This document shows positions 20,094 to 29,267 of a stretch of DNA of 64,000 nt, piece after piece. The position numbers and the translations under genes were made by a program. The stretch comes from Opitutaceae bacterium (lineage in GTDB: Bacteria > Verrucomicrobiota > Verrucomicrobiia > Opitutales > Opitutaceae): the NCBI GenBank assembly GCA_014376585.1, contig JACMRG010000312.1:1-64000 (forward strand), given 5' to 3'. The notes beneath the pieces were generated by a model that saw only the letters and a program-made list of their open reading frames with translations, did not search any database and was not told the origin of the DNA. The first letter of the stretch is position 1. Each line of letters starts with the position of its first letter.

Positions 20094-21251
20094 TTACCAG
20101 CGGGAGGAAGCGCCCAAGCTCCACGAACTGCGCTCGAAATCGGAGGAGCCCGCGTTCGACCAATTTTTCATGTAGCTGTAGCTGAGATTGGTTTGGAGGT
20201 GTTGGGAATAGACGTAGCTCACGCGGGCGCCCCAGTCAAAACTGGTGTCCTCGCGATGCACGCCCGTGCCGGGGATGAGTCCGCCGCGGCCCAGGAAACG
20301 ATTGTTTCCGTAACCGGTGTTTGCTCCAAAGGTGATTTTGGCACTGTAAGCGTATTGAAAGTCTAGGCCGGCCGTGGTGACGTCGATCGAGGTGTCGCTG
20401 GCGGTGGTGGAAAAATCTTTGGCCACTTTGCCGGTGAGAGTGGTCTTCTTGTTAAAGGCGTAAGAGACCGCGGCGCTGGCCGTGGTGGAACCGTAGGAAG
20501 CGCCCCCAACGCCATCACTGGGAGTGCGGACCTGATAACCAACGCTGACGGTGCCGTTCACGCGCGGGATGATGCGACCGCTCAGACCGACATTGAAGGC
20601 TTGGTCGGTGTCTTGCGTATTTCGCGAGCTATTGCTGAAGCGAAAACGGTAGCCGGCGAACAGATCGCGTTCGTTGCTTAAAATGTAGAACAGATTGATG
20701 TTGGCGCTGTAGCTTGCGAGATCGACGAAAGCGGGATTATCGACGTATTTGATCAGACTATAGCCAAGGCCGCCCGAGAGCGAGTAACGCTCGATGATCG
20801 GATAGTGGACATTCAGGCCCGCGTTATAATTCCAAGACGTGTTGCGCGTGTTCAGCGCGGCATCGGCGCGACTCTGGCGTTGGGCAGAGAGAGTCAGTGC
20901 GCCGGTGGTGCGGCCGGTCTGCTTCGTGAACTCGGCCGCGAAGCGGGGGTTTTGGAAATTTTCACCGCGAAACCGGTCAAATTGTGAGATGTCGACACCC
21001 ACGCTGGCATTGACTGCGATCCAGCCTGCTTTCCGGGTGTATTCAACCGCCAATCCGCCGCTATAGACATAGTCACTGCCACCGCCGCTGCTGGCGAAAA
21101 TATTGGAATCTTGGGTCACGCCGACCGATCCGGTCACATAAATGCGATCGGTGCCGTCATTGAGTTTGACCAATGCGCTGGCCTGCTGCGTCAGCAAAGC
21201 CACACAGATGGAGACGGCAAAAATGGGGCGCTGATAAACCGAAAACGGCAT
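20094..21251 (-). CDS. Outer-membrane beta-barrel protein of the polysaccharide operon
   Basis: 385 residues. A signal peptide (FAVSICVALLTQQASA) precedes alternating-hydrophobicity strands throughout, with many aromatic residues. It ends SSWSLGASSRW, a terminal aromatic typical of outer-membrane barrels. Strands such as LSGGLGYSLIKYVDN and TNLSYSYMKNW alternate in and out. It lies five bases before the Wza-like gene and after a FecR-like gene, the arrangement seen in exopolysaccharide loci where a barrel protein serves the export channel. I do not recognise a more precise family. Confidence 0.8.
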   Translation of the reverse strand: MPFSVYQRPIFAVSICVALLTQQASALVKLNDGTDRIYVTGSVGVTQDSNIFASSGGGSDYVYSGGLAVEYTRKAGWIAVNASVGVDISQFDRFRGENFQNPRFAAEFTKQTGRTTGALTLSAQRQSRADAALNTRNTSWNYNAGLNVHYPIIERYSLSGGLGYSLIKYVDNPAFVDLASYSANINLFYILSNERDLFAGYRFRFSNSSRNTQDTDQAFNVGLSGRIIPRVNGTVSVGYQVRTPSDGVGGASYGSTTASAAVSYAFNKKTTLTGKVAKDFSTTASDTSIDVTTAGLDFQYAYSAKITFGANTGYGNNRFLGRGGLIPGTGVHREDTSFDWGARVSYVYSQHLQTNLSYSYMKNWSNAGSSDFERSSWSLGASSRW

Positions 21252-21285
21252 GAAATGACAGTCTGTAACTGGCGTGGAATCGTGA

Positions 21286-22278
21286 CTACCCGGGGAGTCG
21301 TGATGTGCTCACCGGATTATTCGTCGGTGGCGCTTGCGGCACGACTTCCACGGGCACGATCTCCGTCACCGTTGTGACAACGGGCACGTTGGGCCCGGAC
21401 GTGCTGCCGGGAGAAATTATGTTGATGGGCGACTTGCGGCTGGCGTTGCCATCGGGTGCGTCGAAAGCATTGACACTGTCTGAAGCGGCGGCTGGCTCGC
21501 CGGCCGCCTGGCCTTCATTAATCACCTTTTCGCGGACTTCAAAATACACCGTCTTCTTGGCCATGCAGGCCAGAGTGACTTTTTCATCCAAAGCCTGACG
21601 TTCATTTTCAGGGATTTTCTGAATCGAGACTGAACTTGGTTGGCCGGGAGCCCCGTTTCGGATAATGGCCTGCTCGCCTGCTTTCAACGTTTGACCACCG
21701 AGATCAAGGTCCCCCCCTTTTACCGTGCTGTCGCCCTCGATCATGGAAATTTTGGTTTCGCGGTCACCGGCGGCAATGACGATACGCTTGCCGCGGATAT
21801 TCACACTGCCTTGCGCGGTGTTGTAAGTCATGTTGCTGCCGGCAACCAGCTTGCTGGTGCAAAGGCCAACCGAGCCGCGGGCGACAAATGCGCGTGTCTG
21901 TGAAATGGACGGTTCCACGTCCATATCCGTGCGATTCGGGGTGAACGGCTCCTGAGCAAACGTTTTGATTTCGACGCGGGTGTCTTCATCAAAATAACCG
22001 CCGGTGCCGTTCGAAAACACCATGGCGTTATTCGATTTTGACTTGGTCTCGATGACAGTGCCTTGGGCATTATAGACGGATTTTTTGGCGAGATCGTCGA
22101 TTTTTTCCCCCGTGTCGATTTGGGCCTCACCATTCAAATCCGCGACGTAGAGCTTGCTGCTGGGATTTTTTTTCTTCGAGGCCGCTGCAGCGGGCGTAGT
22201 GATCAATGCGACGGAGCAGAGGAGAACGCTGCCGAAAAAAGCCGCCGAAAGGACCGGTGCGAACTGGTGAAATTTCAT
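21286..22278 (-). CDS. FecR-domain periplasmic protein
   Basis: 330 residues with a signal peptide (LSAAFFGSVLLCSVALITTPAAA). A FecR-like domain covers about residues 75-200: VETKS-type strands, MVFSNGTGGYFDEDTRVEI, ARGSVGLCTSKLVAGSNMTY, NIRGKRIVIAAG and GGQTLKAGEQAII. The rest is a low-complexity tail rich in Val/Pro/Ser. Unlike the sigma-factor regulators, it has no anti-sigma helix and no sigma gene beside it. It is the first gene of the polysaccharide-export operon, so a role in the periplasmic assembly of that system is likely but unproven. Confidence 0.82.
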   Translation of the reverse strand: MKFHQFAPVLSAAFFGSVLLCSVALITTPAAAASKKKNPSSKLYVADLNGEAQIDTGEKIDDLAKKSVYNAQGTVIETKSKSNNAMVFSNGTGGYFDEDTRVEIKTFAQEPFTPNRTDMDVEPSISQTRAFVARGSVGLCTSKLVAGSNMTYNTAQGSVNIRGKRIVIAAGDRETKISMIEGDSTVKGGDLDLGGQTLKAGEQAIIRNGAPGQPSSVSIQKIPENERQALDEKVTLACMAKKTVYFEVREKVINEGQAAGEPAAASDSVNAFDAPDGNASRKSPINIISPGSTSGPNVPVVTTVTEIVPVEVVPQAPPTNNPVSTSRLPG

Positions 22279-22324
22279 GGGAAATGGAAATGGGCCAAGA
22301 GTTGAGGACGAGAGAGTTCTGATT

Positions 22325-22352
22325 TCAGAATTAGGTATAAGGCCCTATACGA
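22325..22352 (-). promoter_or_regulatory. Palindromes upstream of the polysaccharide operon
   Basis: Two short palindromes lie side by side in the 105-base gap after leuS: TTCTGATTTCAGAA (about 22318-22331) and GTATAAGGCCCTATAC (about 22336-22351). They may be operators or a weak terminator of leuS. There is no T-run. Confidence 0.35.
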
Positions 22353-22383
22353 CGCAAGGGGGATATCTACTCATTCATGTGGT

Positions 22384-24987
22384 TCACGCGACGACCAAAT
22401 TTAGGATTTTGCCGGGCACATAGATAATGCGGACAACGCTCTTTCCCTCCAAGTGTGGCGCCACCTTGGGATTGGCTTGGGCGAGGGCAACGGCGTCGGC
22501 TTGAGGCAGTCCGGTGGGAACAAGTTGGTCACCGCGATGCTTGCCGTTGACCTGAAAGACGAGCTTCACCTCGGTCACGGCCAATTTGGCCGGATCGAAG
22601 GCGGGCCAAGGGGTGGCTTGTATAGAGGATTTGGCGTCACCGCCGCCCAGGCGGGCCCAGAGTTCTTCGGCGAAGTGAGGTGCGAACGGTGCTAGCAGTT
22701 GCAGGAAAGTGAGCACGGTGGCACGGCTGGCCCGCGGCGCTTTTTGGAGCGCGTTGGCAAAGATCATCATCGAGGAAATCGCGGTGTTGAACCGCATCCC
22801 CTCAATGTCGTCGCCGACCTTCTTAATCGTTTCGTGGAGAAGCTTCGTGAGTTCCGGCGCGTCGGCGAAGGCGGCGTCGGTGGAAATCTTCGGGCTCATC
22901 TCGCCGTCGATGGTGAGACACTCCCGCCAGATTTTATGGAGAAAGCGGTGGACGCCCTCGATCTGCTGCATGCTCCATGGTTTCATGGCCTCAAGCGGCC
23001 CGAGAAACATGAGATAGAGACGCAATGTGTCGGTGCCGTGGGAGGCGATGATCGTGTCGGGGCTCACCACATTGCCGCGGCTCTTCGACATTTTTTCACC
23101 GTCCTCGCCGAGGATGATGCCTTGGTGGAAAAGCTTCGTGAACGGCTCGACCTGCGGCACGACGCCGAGGTCGAAGAGCACCTTGTGCCAGAATCGGGCG
23201 TAGAGCAGGTGCAGCACGGCGTGCTCGGCGCCGCCGACGTAGAGATCGGGGACGCCCCAGTATTTCAGCGCTTCGGGGGAGGCGAACGTGGCGGCGTTGG
23301 TCGGATCGGTGAAGCGCAGATAATACCAGCACGAGCCGGCCCACTGCGGCATGGTATTGGTCTCGCGGCGGGCGCGGACCCACGCGTGGCCGACGGGGCG
23401 TGACTCGCTCGCGGGAACGGCCGCACCGGTCTCGACGTCGAACCAGAGTTCGAGCCACGGCGTGACGTTGGCGAGCGGGCTCTCGCCGTTGCCGCTCGGA
23501 AGATAGGTTTCGACGGACGGCAGCTCCAGCGGGAGCGCGGTCGGCGGGAGCGGCAGCGCGTAATGCGTGACGCCTTCGCTGGTGTAGGTGACGGGCGCGC
23601 TCGGCACGTCGCCCGGGCGCGCGGCGGCGGCGCGGGCGTAGTCGGCGGCGTTGACCCAGACGATGGGGAACGGCTCGCCCCAGTAACGCTGGCGCGAGAA
23701 GAGCCAGTCGCGGAGTTTGTAGTTGATGGTGGCCGAGGCGACGCCGCGGGCGGCGAGATCGGCGGTGATTTTCGACTTTGTATCGGCCCAAGGCAGGCCG
23801 GTGTAGCCATCGGAGTGGACGAGATTGCCATCGCCCACGTAAGGCAGTTTGGATGTGCCGGCGCAGTTGGCGGAGTGATCGGTCGGCTCGATGACCTGGA
23901 TGACGGGCAGGGCGTATTTGACGGCGAACTCGTAGTCGCGTTCGTCGTGCGCGGGCACGGCCATGATCGCGCCGGTGCCGTAGCCCATGAGCACGTAGTC
24001 GGCGACCCAGATGGGAACGCGGGCGCCGTTGATGGGATTGATCGCGAAGGCGCCGCTACAAACGCCGGACTTGTCCTTGGCGAGATCGGTGCGCTCGAGG
24101 TCGCTCTTACCGGCGGACTTTTTGCGGTAGTCTTCGATGGCGGCTTTTTGTTCGGACGTGGTCAGCGCATTGACGAGCGGATGCTCGGGCGCGAGGACCA
24201 TGTAGGTGCAGCCGAAAAGTGTGTCGGGGCGCGTGGTGAAAATCTTCAGCGGGCCGAGGGCTTCGCGCTCAAGTTTGAAGAGAATCTCAGCGCCTTCGCT
24301 ACGGCCGATCCAAGCCTCCTGCATGCGCTTGGTGGAGTCGGGCCAATCGACGGCTTTTAAGTCGGCGAGCAGGCGCTCGGCGTAGGCGGTGATGCGGAGC
24401 ACCCACTGGCGGAGATTGCGGCGTTCAACGGGGAAACCGCCGACCTCGCTCTTGCCGTCGGTGACCTCCTCGTTGGCCAAAACGGTGCGGAGCTCAGGGC
24501 ACCACCAGACGGGGCGCTCATCGACGTAGGCGAGGCCACGCTTAAAGAGCTGGAGGAAAATCCACTGCGTCCAGCGAAAATATTTTGGGTCGGTCGTGTC
24601 GATCTCACGGTCCCAATCATAGGAGAAACCGAGGGCTTTGATCTGCCGCTTGAAGTTGACGATGTTGTTCTGCGTGTTCGATGCCGGATGCGTGCCGGTT
24701 TTCACCGCATGCTGTTCGGCGGGCAGGCCGAAAGCATCCCAGCCAATGGGGTGCAGGACGTTAAACCCTTTGGCGCGTTTGTAGCGCGCGATGATGTCGG
24801 TGGCGGTGTAGCCCTCGGGGTGTCCGATGTGGAGGCCGGCGCCGGACGGGTAGGGGAACATGTCGAGCACGTAGTATTTCGGCTTCGACGAAGTCTGCTC
24901 GGCGCGAGCGGTGTGGTTTTCCTCCCAGAAAGATTGCCAGTGAGGCTCGATCTCTAGGAAGTTGTATTCTTTGCACTGGGTAGCCAT
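22384..24987 (-). CDS. leuS: Leucyl-tRNA synthetase
   Basis: 867 residues from ATG 24987; an upstream TTG at 24999 is in frame but unneeded. It charges tRNA-Leu with leucine. HIGH lies at residues 53-56 (GLHIGHPEGY) and KMSKS at about 632-636 (EKMSKSRGN). Also present are the CP1 editing domain (FTTRPDTLFGCTYM; GYGTGAIMAVPAHDERD), the catalytic DWLFSRQRYWGEPFP segment and a C-terminal anticodon-binding helical domain. The length and domain order are normal for a bacterial enzyme. The start codon is only three bases from the divergent GTG of the Deg-type protease gene, so the promoter of each must lie inside the other gene. Confidence 0.98.
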   Translation of the reverse strand: MATQCKEYNFLEIEPHWQSFWEENHTARAEQTSSKPKYYVLDMFPYPSGAGLHIGHPEGYTATDIIARYKRAKGFNVLHPIGWDAFGLPAEQHAVKTGTHPASNTQNNIVNFKRQIKALGFSYDWDREIDTTDPKYFRWTQWIFLQLFKRGLAYVDERPVWWCPELRTVLANEEVTDGKSEVGGFPVERRNLRQWVLRITAYAERLLADLKAVDWPDSTKRMQEAWIGRSEGAEILFKLEREALGPLKIFTTRPDTLFGCTYMVLAPEHPLVNALTTSEQKAAIEDYRKKSAGKSDLERTDLAKDKSGVCSGAFAINPINGARVPIWVADYVLMGYGTGAIMAVPAHDERDYEFAVKYALPVIQVIEPTDHSANCAGTSKLPYVGDGNLVHSDGYTGLPWADTKSKITADLAARGVASATINYKLRDWLFSRQRYWGEPFPIVWVNAADYARAAAARPGDVPSAPVTYTSEGVTHYALPLPPTALPLELPSVETYLPSGNGESPLANVTPWLELWFDVETGAAVPASESRPVGHAWVRARRETNTMPQWAGSCWYYLRFTDPTNAATFASPEALKYWGVPDLYVGGAEHAVLHLLYARFWHKVLFDLGVVPQVEPFTKLFHQGIILGEDGEKMSKSRGNVVSPDTIIASHGTDTLRLYLMFLGPLEAMKPWSMQQIEGVHRFLHKIWRECLTIDGEMSPKISTDAAFADAPELTKLLHETIKKVGDDIEGMRFNTAISSMMIFANALQKAPRASRATVLTFLQLLAPFAPHFAEELWARLGGGDAKSSIQATPWPAFDPAKLAVTEVKLVFQVNGKHRGDQLVPTGLPQADAVALAQANPKVAPHLEGKSVVRIIYVPGKILNLVVA

Positions 24988-24990
24988 CGC

Positions 24991-26352
24991 GTGAAACAAT
25001 CCATAGTTAGTCTTTCATTCCCTCGGTCAACCTTCGCCTTCTTGGCGGGGGTTTTACTGGCTTTCGCCGCTCCGGCAGAGGCGGCGATGAGCAAGGGATT
25101 TAACCAATTACTCGACGCGGTCGTGCGCATCGACGTGCGCGAAGTCGCCTTCGAATCGGGTGCGCGACGCTATGCCGCCAGCATTGGATCGGGCGTGATC
25201 TTGTCCGCCGACGCCCTCGTGCTGACCAACGCCCACGTCGCCAGTCCGCGCGCGGTGGAGCTTTCCATCACGCTGTCCAATCTGGAGCGCGTCAGCGCCA
25301 AGCTTGTCGGGTGGGACCACTGGACCGACCTCGCGCTTTTGCGGATTGATGTCGCCGACGCCAAGCGTCGCGGTCTGAAATTCGCCACGGCCGAGTTTGG
25401 CGACAGTTCCAAGTTGTTTCCCGGCCAGACGGTGTTCGCGGTCGGCACGCCACACGGTCTCACGCGCACGGTCACGCGCGGCATCATCTCCAATAACAAC
25501 CGCTATTTCGAGGACACCACGGGCGTGAACGGTTACGAGACCGGCGCGTTTAACACGTGGCTGCAGACCGACGCCGCCATCAATCCCGGCAACTCGGGCG
25601 GTCCGCTCGTCAATGAAGACGGGCGCGTCGTCGGCATCAATTCGCGCGGTTATTTGGGCGCGAACAACCTCGGCTTCGCCATCCCAGCGGCCATTGCGAA
25701 AAAGATCGTCGCGGGTCTGGTGCAGGATGGCGCGATCACCCGCAGCACCATCGGTCTCGTGCCCGGGGCGCTGCAGGATCTGGAGAACTTCTACTCGCTC
25801 GCACTCAACACCGGCGTGCTCATCAACAGCATCGCGCCCGGTTCGCCTGCGGCGCGCGCGGGGCTGCGTGGTGGCGATATCCTGCTCGCCATCGACGGAA
25901 TCAAAGTGGACGGACGGTTTCCCGAGCAACTGCCGCCGATTCAAAACCTGATCGCGAGCCAACCCGTGGGCGCGAAGCTGAAACTTACCTACAGACGCGG
26001 CGCGCAGATCGCGGATGTCATCGTGGTTACCGAAAAGCTAGAGAGTAGCGTAGGCGAAGAATGGGCCCTCGAAAAATGGGGCATGAGTGTTCGAAAGGTC
26101 TCCCGCACCTACGCACGCGTAAACCAGCTCACGAGTGATGCGGGCGTGATCGTGCTCGGCGTGCAATCGGGATTTCCGGCGGAGGTCGCGGGGCTCTCGC
26201 GCGGAGATATTATCACGAAAATTAATCAGCAACCGGTAGAGTCGCTTGCGGTCGTTCAAGCGGCTCACACGGCGTTTGAGGCCAAGCCCGCGCCGACGCT
26301 TCTCGAAGCGCAGCGCGACCGCCGTGTGTCGCTCTACATTCTTAAGCCATGA
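24991..26352 (+). CDS. Deg/HtrA-type serine protease with two PDZ domains
   Basis: 453 residues. An N-terminal signal peptide (FAFLAGVLLAFAAPAEA) precedes a trypsin-like domain with a full triad: H82 (LTNAHVASP), D113 (WTDLALLRID) and S202 (NPGNSGGPL). Two PDZ domains follow, at about residues 265-340 (NTGVLINSIAPGSPAARAGL) and 380-450 (GVIVLGVQSGFPAEVAGL). The composition fits periplasmic DegP/DegQ-type quality-control proteases. The start is GTG 24991; no ATG precedes the signal peptide. The stop overlaps the start of the next gene (ATGA), so the pair is co-translated. Confidence 0.95.
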   Translation: MKQSIVSLSFPRSTFAFLAGVLLAFAAPAEAAMSKGFNQLLDAVVRIDVREVAFESGARRYAASIGSGVILSADALVLTNAHVASPRAVELSITLSNLERVSAKLVGWDHWTDLALLRIDVADAKRRGLKFATAEFGDSSKLFPGQTVFAVGTPHGLTRTVTRGIISNNNRYFEDTTGVNGYETGAFNTWLQTDAAINPGNSGGPLVNEDGRVVGINSRGYLGANNLGFAIPAAIAKKIVAGLVQDGAITRSTIGLVPGALQDLENFYSLALNTGVLINSIAPGSPAARAGLRGGDILLAIDGIKVDGRFPEQLPPIQNLIASQPVGAKLKLTYRRGAQIADVIVVTEKLESSVGEEWALEKWGMSVRKVSRTYARVNQLTSDAGVIVLGVQSGFPAEVAGLSRGDIITKINQQPVESLAVVQAAHTAFEAKPAPTLLEAQRDRRVSLYILKP

Positions 26353-27737
26353 AACGTCTCTGTCTGTTTATCGTCGCAATGATTTCGCTGACGGCGCTTC
26401 GCGCGGCCGAATTGCCCGCGCTCTGGGCCGAACGGCTCAAGAGCGTGGTCGCGGTCGAGTATTTCACGGAGACCGAGACGGACCGCCGGCCGAGCGTGGC
26501 CTACGGCGTCGTGGTGGATGCGCAGGGCACGATCATTTTGCCGTCCGCCGCTATTGATCCGCGTGCAGTGCCGTCCCAGTTGAAGGAGTTTAAAGTCTAT
26601 CTCCCCGGTGATCCCGCGAGCGCCACGGCGGAGTATTTAGGACAAGACGCGCTCACGGGTTGGCATTTTGTGCGTGCGGAGGAACGGCTGCGCGCGCAGC
26701 TCACGCCGATCACGAAATTTGCTTCGGCCAGCGCGACACCGGAGCCCGCGCTGGCGGAGGACGTTTGGGGTATCGGCCTGCGCAACAAGGACGAAGATTT
26801 CACGCCTTATCTGCTGAAAAGTCACATCGCGCTCATCCAGTCGCTGCCGCAACGCACGGCCATCGCGCAGCACGAAGTCGCCGGGCCCGGGTTGCCGGTG
26901 TTCAATCGCGAGGGCGTGTTCATGGGGCTGGCGGCGACGTCGTTTGGGCAGACGTTTTTGCAATTTTCGCGCTCGGAGCGCGGTGGCTCACCGACGATGC
27001 TGATCAACGTCGAAGAGAGCAGCGCGTTTCAGGTCGCTGAAGAAGTTCTGCCCTATCTCGGCCGCGTGCCGAAGAACGCTTTTGGACGTCCGCTGGCCTG
27101 GCTCGGCGCTTATGGCTTCGAACCGATGGACCGGGAGGTCGCGAAGTTTTTGAAACTCGAATCGCAGTCGGGCGCGGTCGTGAGTGAAGTGCTCGAAGGC
27201 AGCCCGGCGGAGAAGGCGGGGATGCAAGCGCGTGATATCGTGCTCGCGATTAACGGCCAGCCTTTGCCGCGGTTTAAGCCCGACCGCGTGGTCGTGAGCT
27301 ACGTCGAGCGCGAGGTCGAGCGGCGTGCGCCCGGCGACACGCTCACCCTCACGGTCCTGCGCGGGGCTGAGCGCGTGGATTTGAAGGCGACGCTGGGCGA
27401 CGAACCGAAGCTCATGCGCGAGGCGGCGCGGAAATATTACGAACGGCTCGGGTTCACGGCGCGCGAGTTTGTCTACGGTGATGCCGTAGCGCGGCGGGTG
27501 AAAGTGGCCGAGGGTTCGGGCGTAGTCGCGCACTTCGTGAAGCCGAACAGTCCGGCCGCGATTGCGGGTCTGCGCACCGACGACTGGATCAAGGAAATAG
27601 ACGGCGTGGAGACGAAGTCGTTCGAAGCCGCAACCGAGAAACTCGCCGCCACCGAGGCGGATACGCTGCGATCTGAATTCGTGTTGCTCGTGAGCCGCGG
27701 CGGTGAAACCGCAGTGCTCAGAGTGAAACTCAAATAA
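26349..27737 (+). CDS. Catalytically dead Deg/HtrA paralogue with two PDZ domains
   Basis: 462 residues, signal peptide LFIVAMISLTALRA. The fold follows the protease next door, but the triad is gone. The NAHV position reads IILPSAAI, the Ser loop reads PGLPVFNREG instead of GNSGGP, and the Asp region reads GWHFVRAEE. Two PDZ domains remain, at about residues 260-330 (GAVVSEVLEGSPAEKAGM) and 380-450 (GVVAHFVKPNSPAAIAGLR). The ATG overlaps the upstream TGA. A regulatory or substrate-delivery partner of the active protease is the simplest reading; this is inference. Confidence 0.88.
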   Translation: MKRLCLFIVAMISLTALRAAELPALWAERLKSVVAVEYFTETETDRRPSVAYGVVVDAQGTIILPSAAIDPRAVPSQLKEFKVYLPGDPASATAEYLGQDALTGWHFVRAEERLRAQLTPITKFASASATPEPALAEDVWGIGLRNKDEDFTPYLLKSHIALIQSLPQRTAIAQHEVAGPGLPVFNREGVFMGLAATSFGQTFLQFSRSERGGSPTMLINVEESSAFQVAEEVLPYLGRVPKNAFGRPLAWLGAYGFEPMDREVAKFLKLESQSGAVVSEVLEGSPAEKAGMQARDIVLAINGQPLPRFKPDRVVVSYVEREVERRAPGDTLTLTVLRGAERVDLKATLGDEPKLMREAARKYYERLGFTAREFVYGDAVARRVKVAEGSGVVAHFVKPNSPAAIAGLRTDDWIKEIDGVETKSFEAATEKLAATEADTLRSEFVLLVSRGGETAVLRVKLK

Positions 27738-27758
27738 CGGACAACTCGCGCGAGATCT

Positions 27759-28355
27759 ATGTTCACAGGCATCGTAGAAGAAACCGGTCGGGTGGTCGGC
27801 TTTTCCCAAGGTGGAGTGTCGTGGCGCCTGCAAATCGCCGCGCGCGCCGCGCTCATGGATGCGGCGTTGGGCGACAGTATCGCGGTCAACGGCTGCTGCC
27901 TGACGGTGGCGGCATTCGGCGCCGATCATCTGATCTTCGACGTGTTGGAAGAAACGCGTCGGCTCACGAATTTTTCGAATCTTGCGGCTGGCTCGCCGGT
28001 GAATCTTGAGCGCAGCCTGCGGTTCGACGGCAAGGTGGGCGGACATTTTGTATCCGGTCACATCGACGGGCAGGGTGTGATCGAAGTTTTGGAGCTGCGC
28101 GGCAAAGATACTTATCTGCGCGTGCGCACGCCGGCGGGCAGCGGACGCTATCTGATTCCGAAGGGCAGTATCGCGCTGGATGGCATGTCGCTGACGGTGG
28201 CGGAAGTGGACGGCGACGCCCTAGCGGTCTGGTTGATTCCCACGACGTTGGAGGTAACCAATGTGGGGGCGCGGCGCGTGGGCCAAAGCGTCAATTTGGA
28301 ATTCGACTTGCTCGGCAAGTATGTGGAGAAGTTTTTGAATATTCGCCCCGTCTAA
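27759..28355 (+). CDS. ribE: Riboflavin synthase alpha subunit
   Basis: 198 residues; dismutates two 6,7-dimethyl-8-ribityllumazine molecules to riboflavin. It starts with the family signature MFTGIVEETG and has two lumazine-binding repeats. The first is DSIAVNGCCLTVAAF with FDVLEETRRLTNF; the second is GSIALDGMSLTVAEV with IPTTLEVTN. The ligand loop GGHFVSGHIDG is present between them. It lies 20 bases after the PDZ protein gene. The FAD-forming enzyme RibF is encoded elsewhere in the window (53738). Confidence 0.97.
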   Translation: MFTGIVEETGRVVGFSQGGVSWRLQIAARAALMDAALGDSIAVNGCCLTVAAFGADHLIFDVLEETRRLTNFSNLAAGSPVNLERSLRFDGKVGGHFVSGHIDGQGVIEVLELRGKDTYLRVRTPAGSGRYLIPKGSIALDGMSLTVAEVDGDALAVWLIPTTLEVTNVGARRVGQSVNLEFDLLGKYVEKFLNIRPV

Positions 28356-28363
28356 CCGTTTCA

Positions 28364-29266
28364 ATGCGCACCGCTCTCAACGTTCTCACTGACGAGCTTC
28401 GCCGTTTGAAAACGGCGGGGATCAAGTCGGTCAGCGTCTCCGAGGCGAGCCTGGTGGCGTTGCGGGCGGTGATTCGCCGGTCGAGCGCGTCGGTCGCCCG
28501 CGCCAACGCCCCGGGCTTTGCCGCCGCGGCGATTTCACGGACGGCCGCGTCGGTGGCGGCCCCTGGGACCCGGCCGAAAGCCAGCCTTTTGCCAGCTCCG
28601 CCGAAAGTGGTGCTGCCGGACGGTGACAAGGCGACGCGCTGGGCGGCATTGCTCGCAATGGTAACCAACGACCCCGTGTGTGTCTCGCACGCGCGGCTTG
28701 GAAAAAAAGTGGTCCTAGGTGTCGGTAATCTTGACGCGCAAATCATGTTTGTGGGCGAGGCGCCGGGGGCTGAGGAGGAATTGCAGGGTGAGCCGTTCGT
28801 CGGCCCGGCCGGCCAGTTGCTGACCAAAATGATCGGCGGGATGGGACTGAAGCGCGCGGATGTTTACATCGGTAATATCATGAACTGGCGGCCGGAGCTG
28901 CCGGTGGGGCCGAGTGGCGCGCAGGTCGGCAACCGCCCGCCGACGGACGAAGAAATGGTTTATTGCCTGCCTTTTATCCGCGCGCAGATCGAAATCGTGC
29001 AGCCGGCGTTGTTAGTCGCGCTCGGCTCGACCGCGGCGCAGGGGCTACTGGGATTCGGAACGTTTAAAACGCTCGGAGAAGTCCGGGGCAAATGGGGCGA
29101 GTTTGGCGGCAAACCCCTCATGGTCACTTACCACCCGAGCTATCTGCTGCGGCCACCGGTGGACAACCGCAAGAAACGCCTGGTGTGGGAAGATCTGCTC
29201 AAAGTGATGGAGCGGGCCGCGCTGCCCATCTCGGACAAACAACGCAGCTTCTTTTTAGAAAAGTAA
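28364..29266 (+). CDS. Uracil-DNA glycosylase, family-4-like
   Basis: 300 residues. An Ala/Arg-rich N-terminal extension of ~80 residues precedes the glycosylase domain: motif 1 VGEAPGAEEELQGEPFVGPAGQ (about residue 128), VYIGNIMNWRPELP, CLPFIRAQIEIVQPALLVALGS and motif 2 TYHPSYLLR (about residue 255). It should remove uracil from DNA. Classical family-4 enzymes bind [4Fe-4S] through four Cys. Here I see only one before motif 1 (DPVCVSH) and one in EMVYCLPF, and the usual KCRPP is NWRPE. The cluster is therefore probably lost or altered. The gene sits between ribE and the glucan operon. Confidence 0.9.
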   Translation: MRTALNVLTDELRRLKTAGIKSVSVSEASLVALRAVIRRSSASVARANAPGFAAAAISRTAASVAAPGTRPKASLLPAPPKVVLPDGDKATRWAALLAMVTNDPVCVSHARLGKKVVLGVGNLDAQIMFVGEAPGAEEELQGEPFVGPAGQLLTKMIGGMGLKRADVYIGNIMNWRPELPVGPSGAQVGNRPPTDEEMVYCLPFIRAQIEIVQPALLVALGSTAAQGLLGFGTFKTLGEVRGKWGEFGGKPLMVTYHPSYLLRPPVDNRKKRLVWEDLLKVMERAALPISDKQRSFFLEK

Positions 29267-29267
29267 T

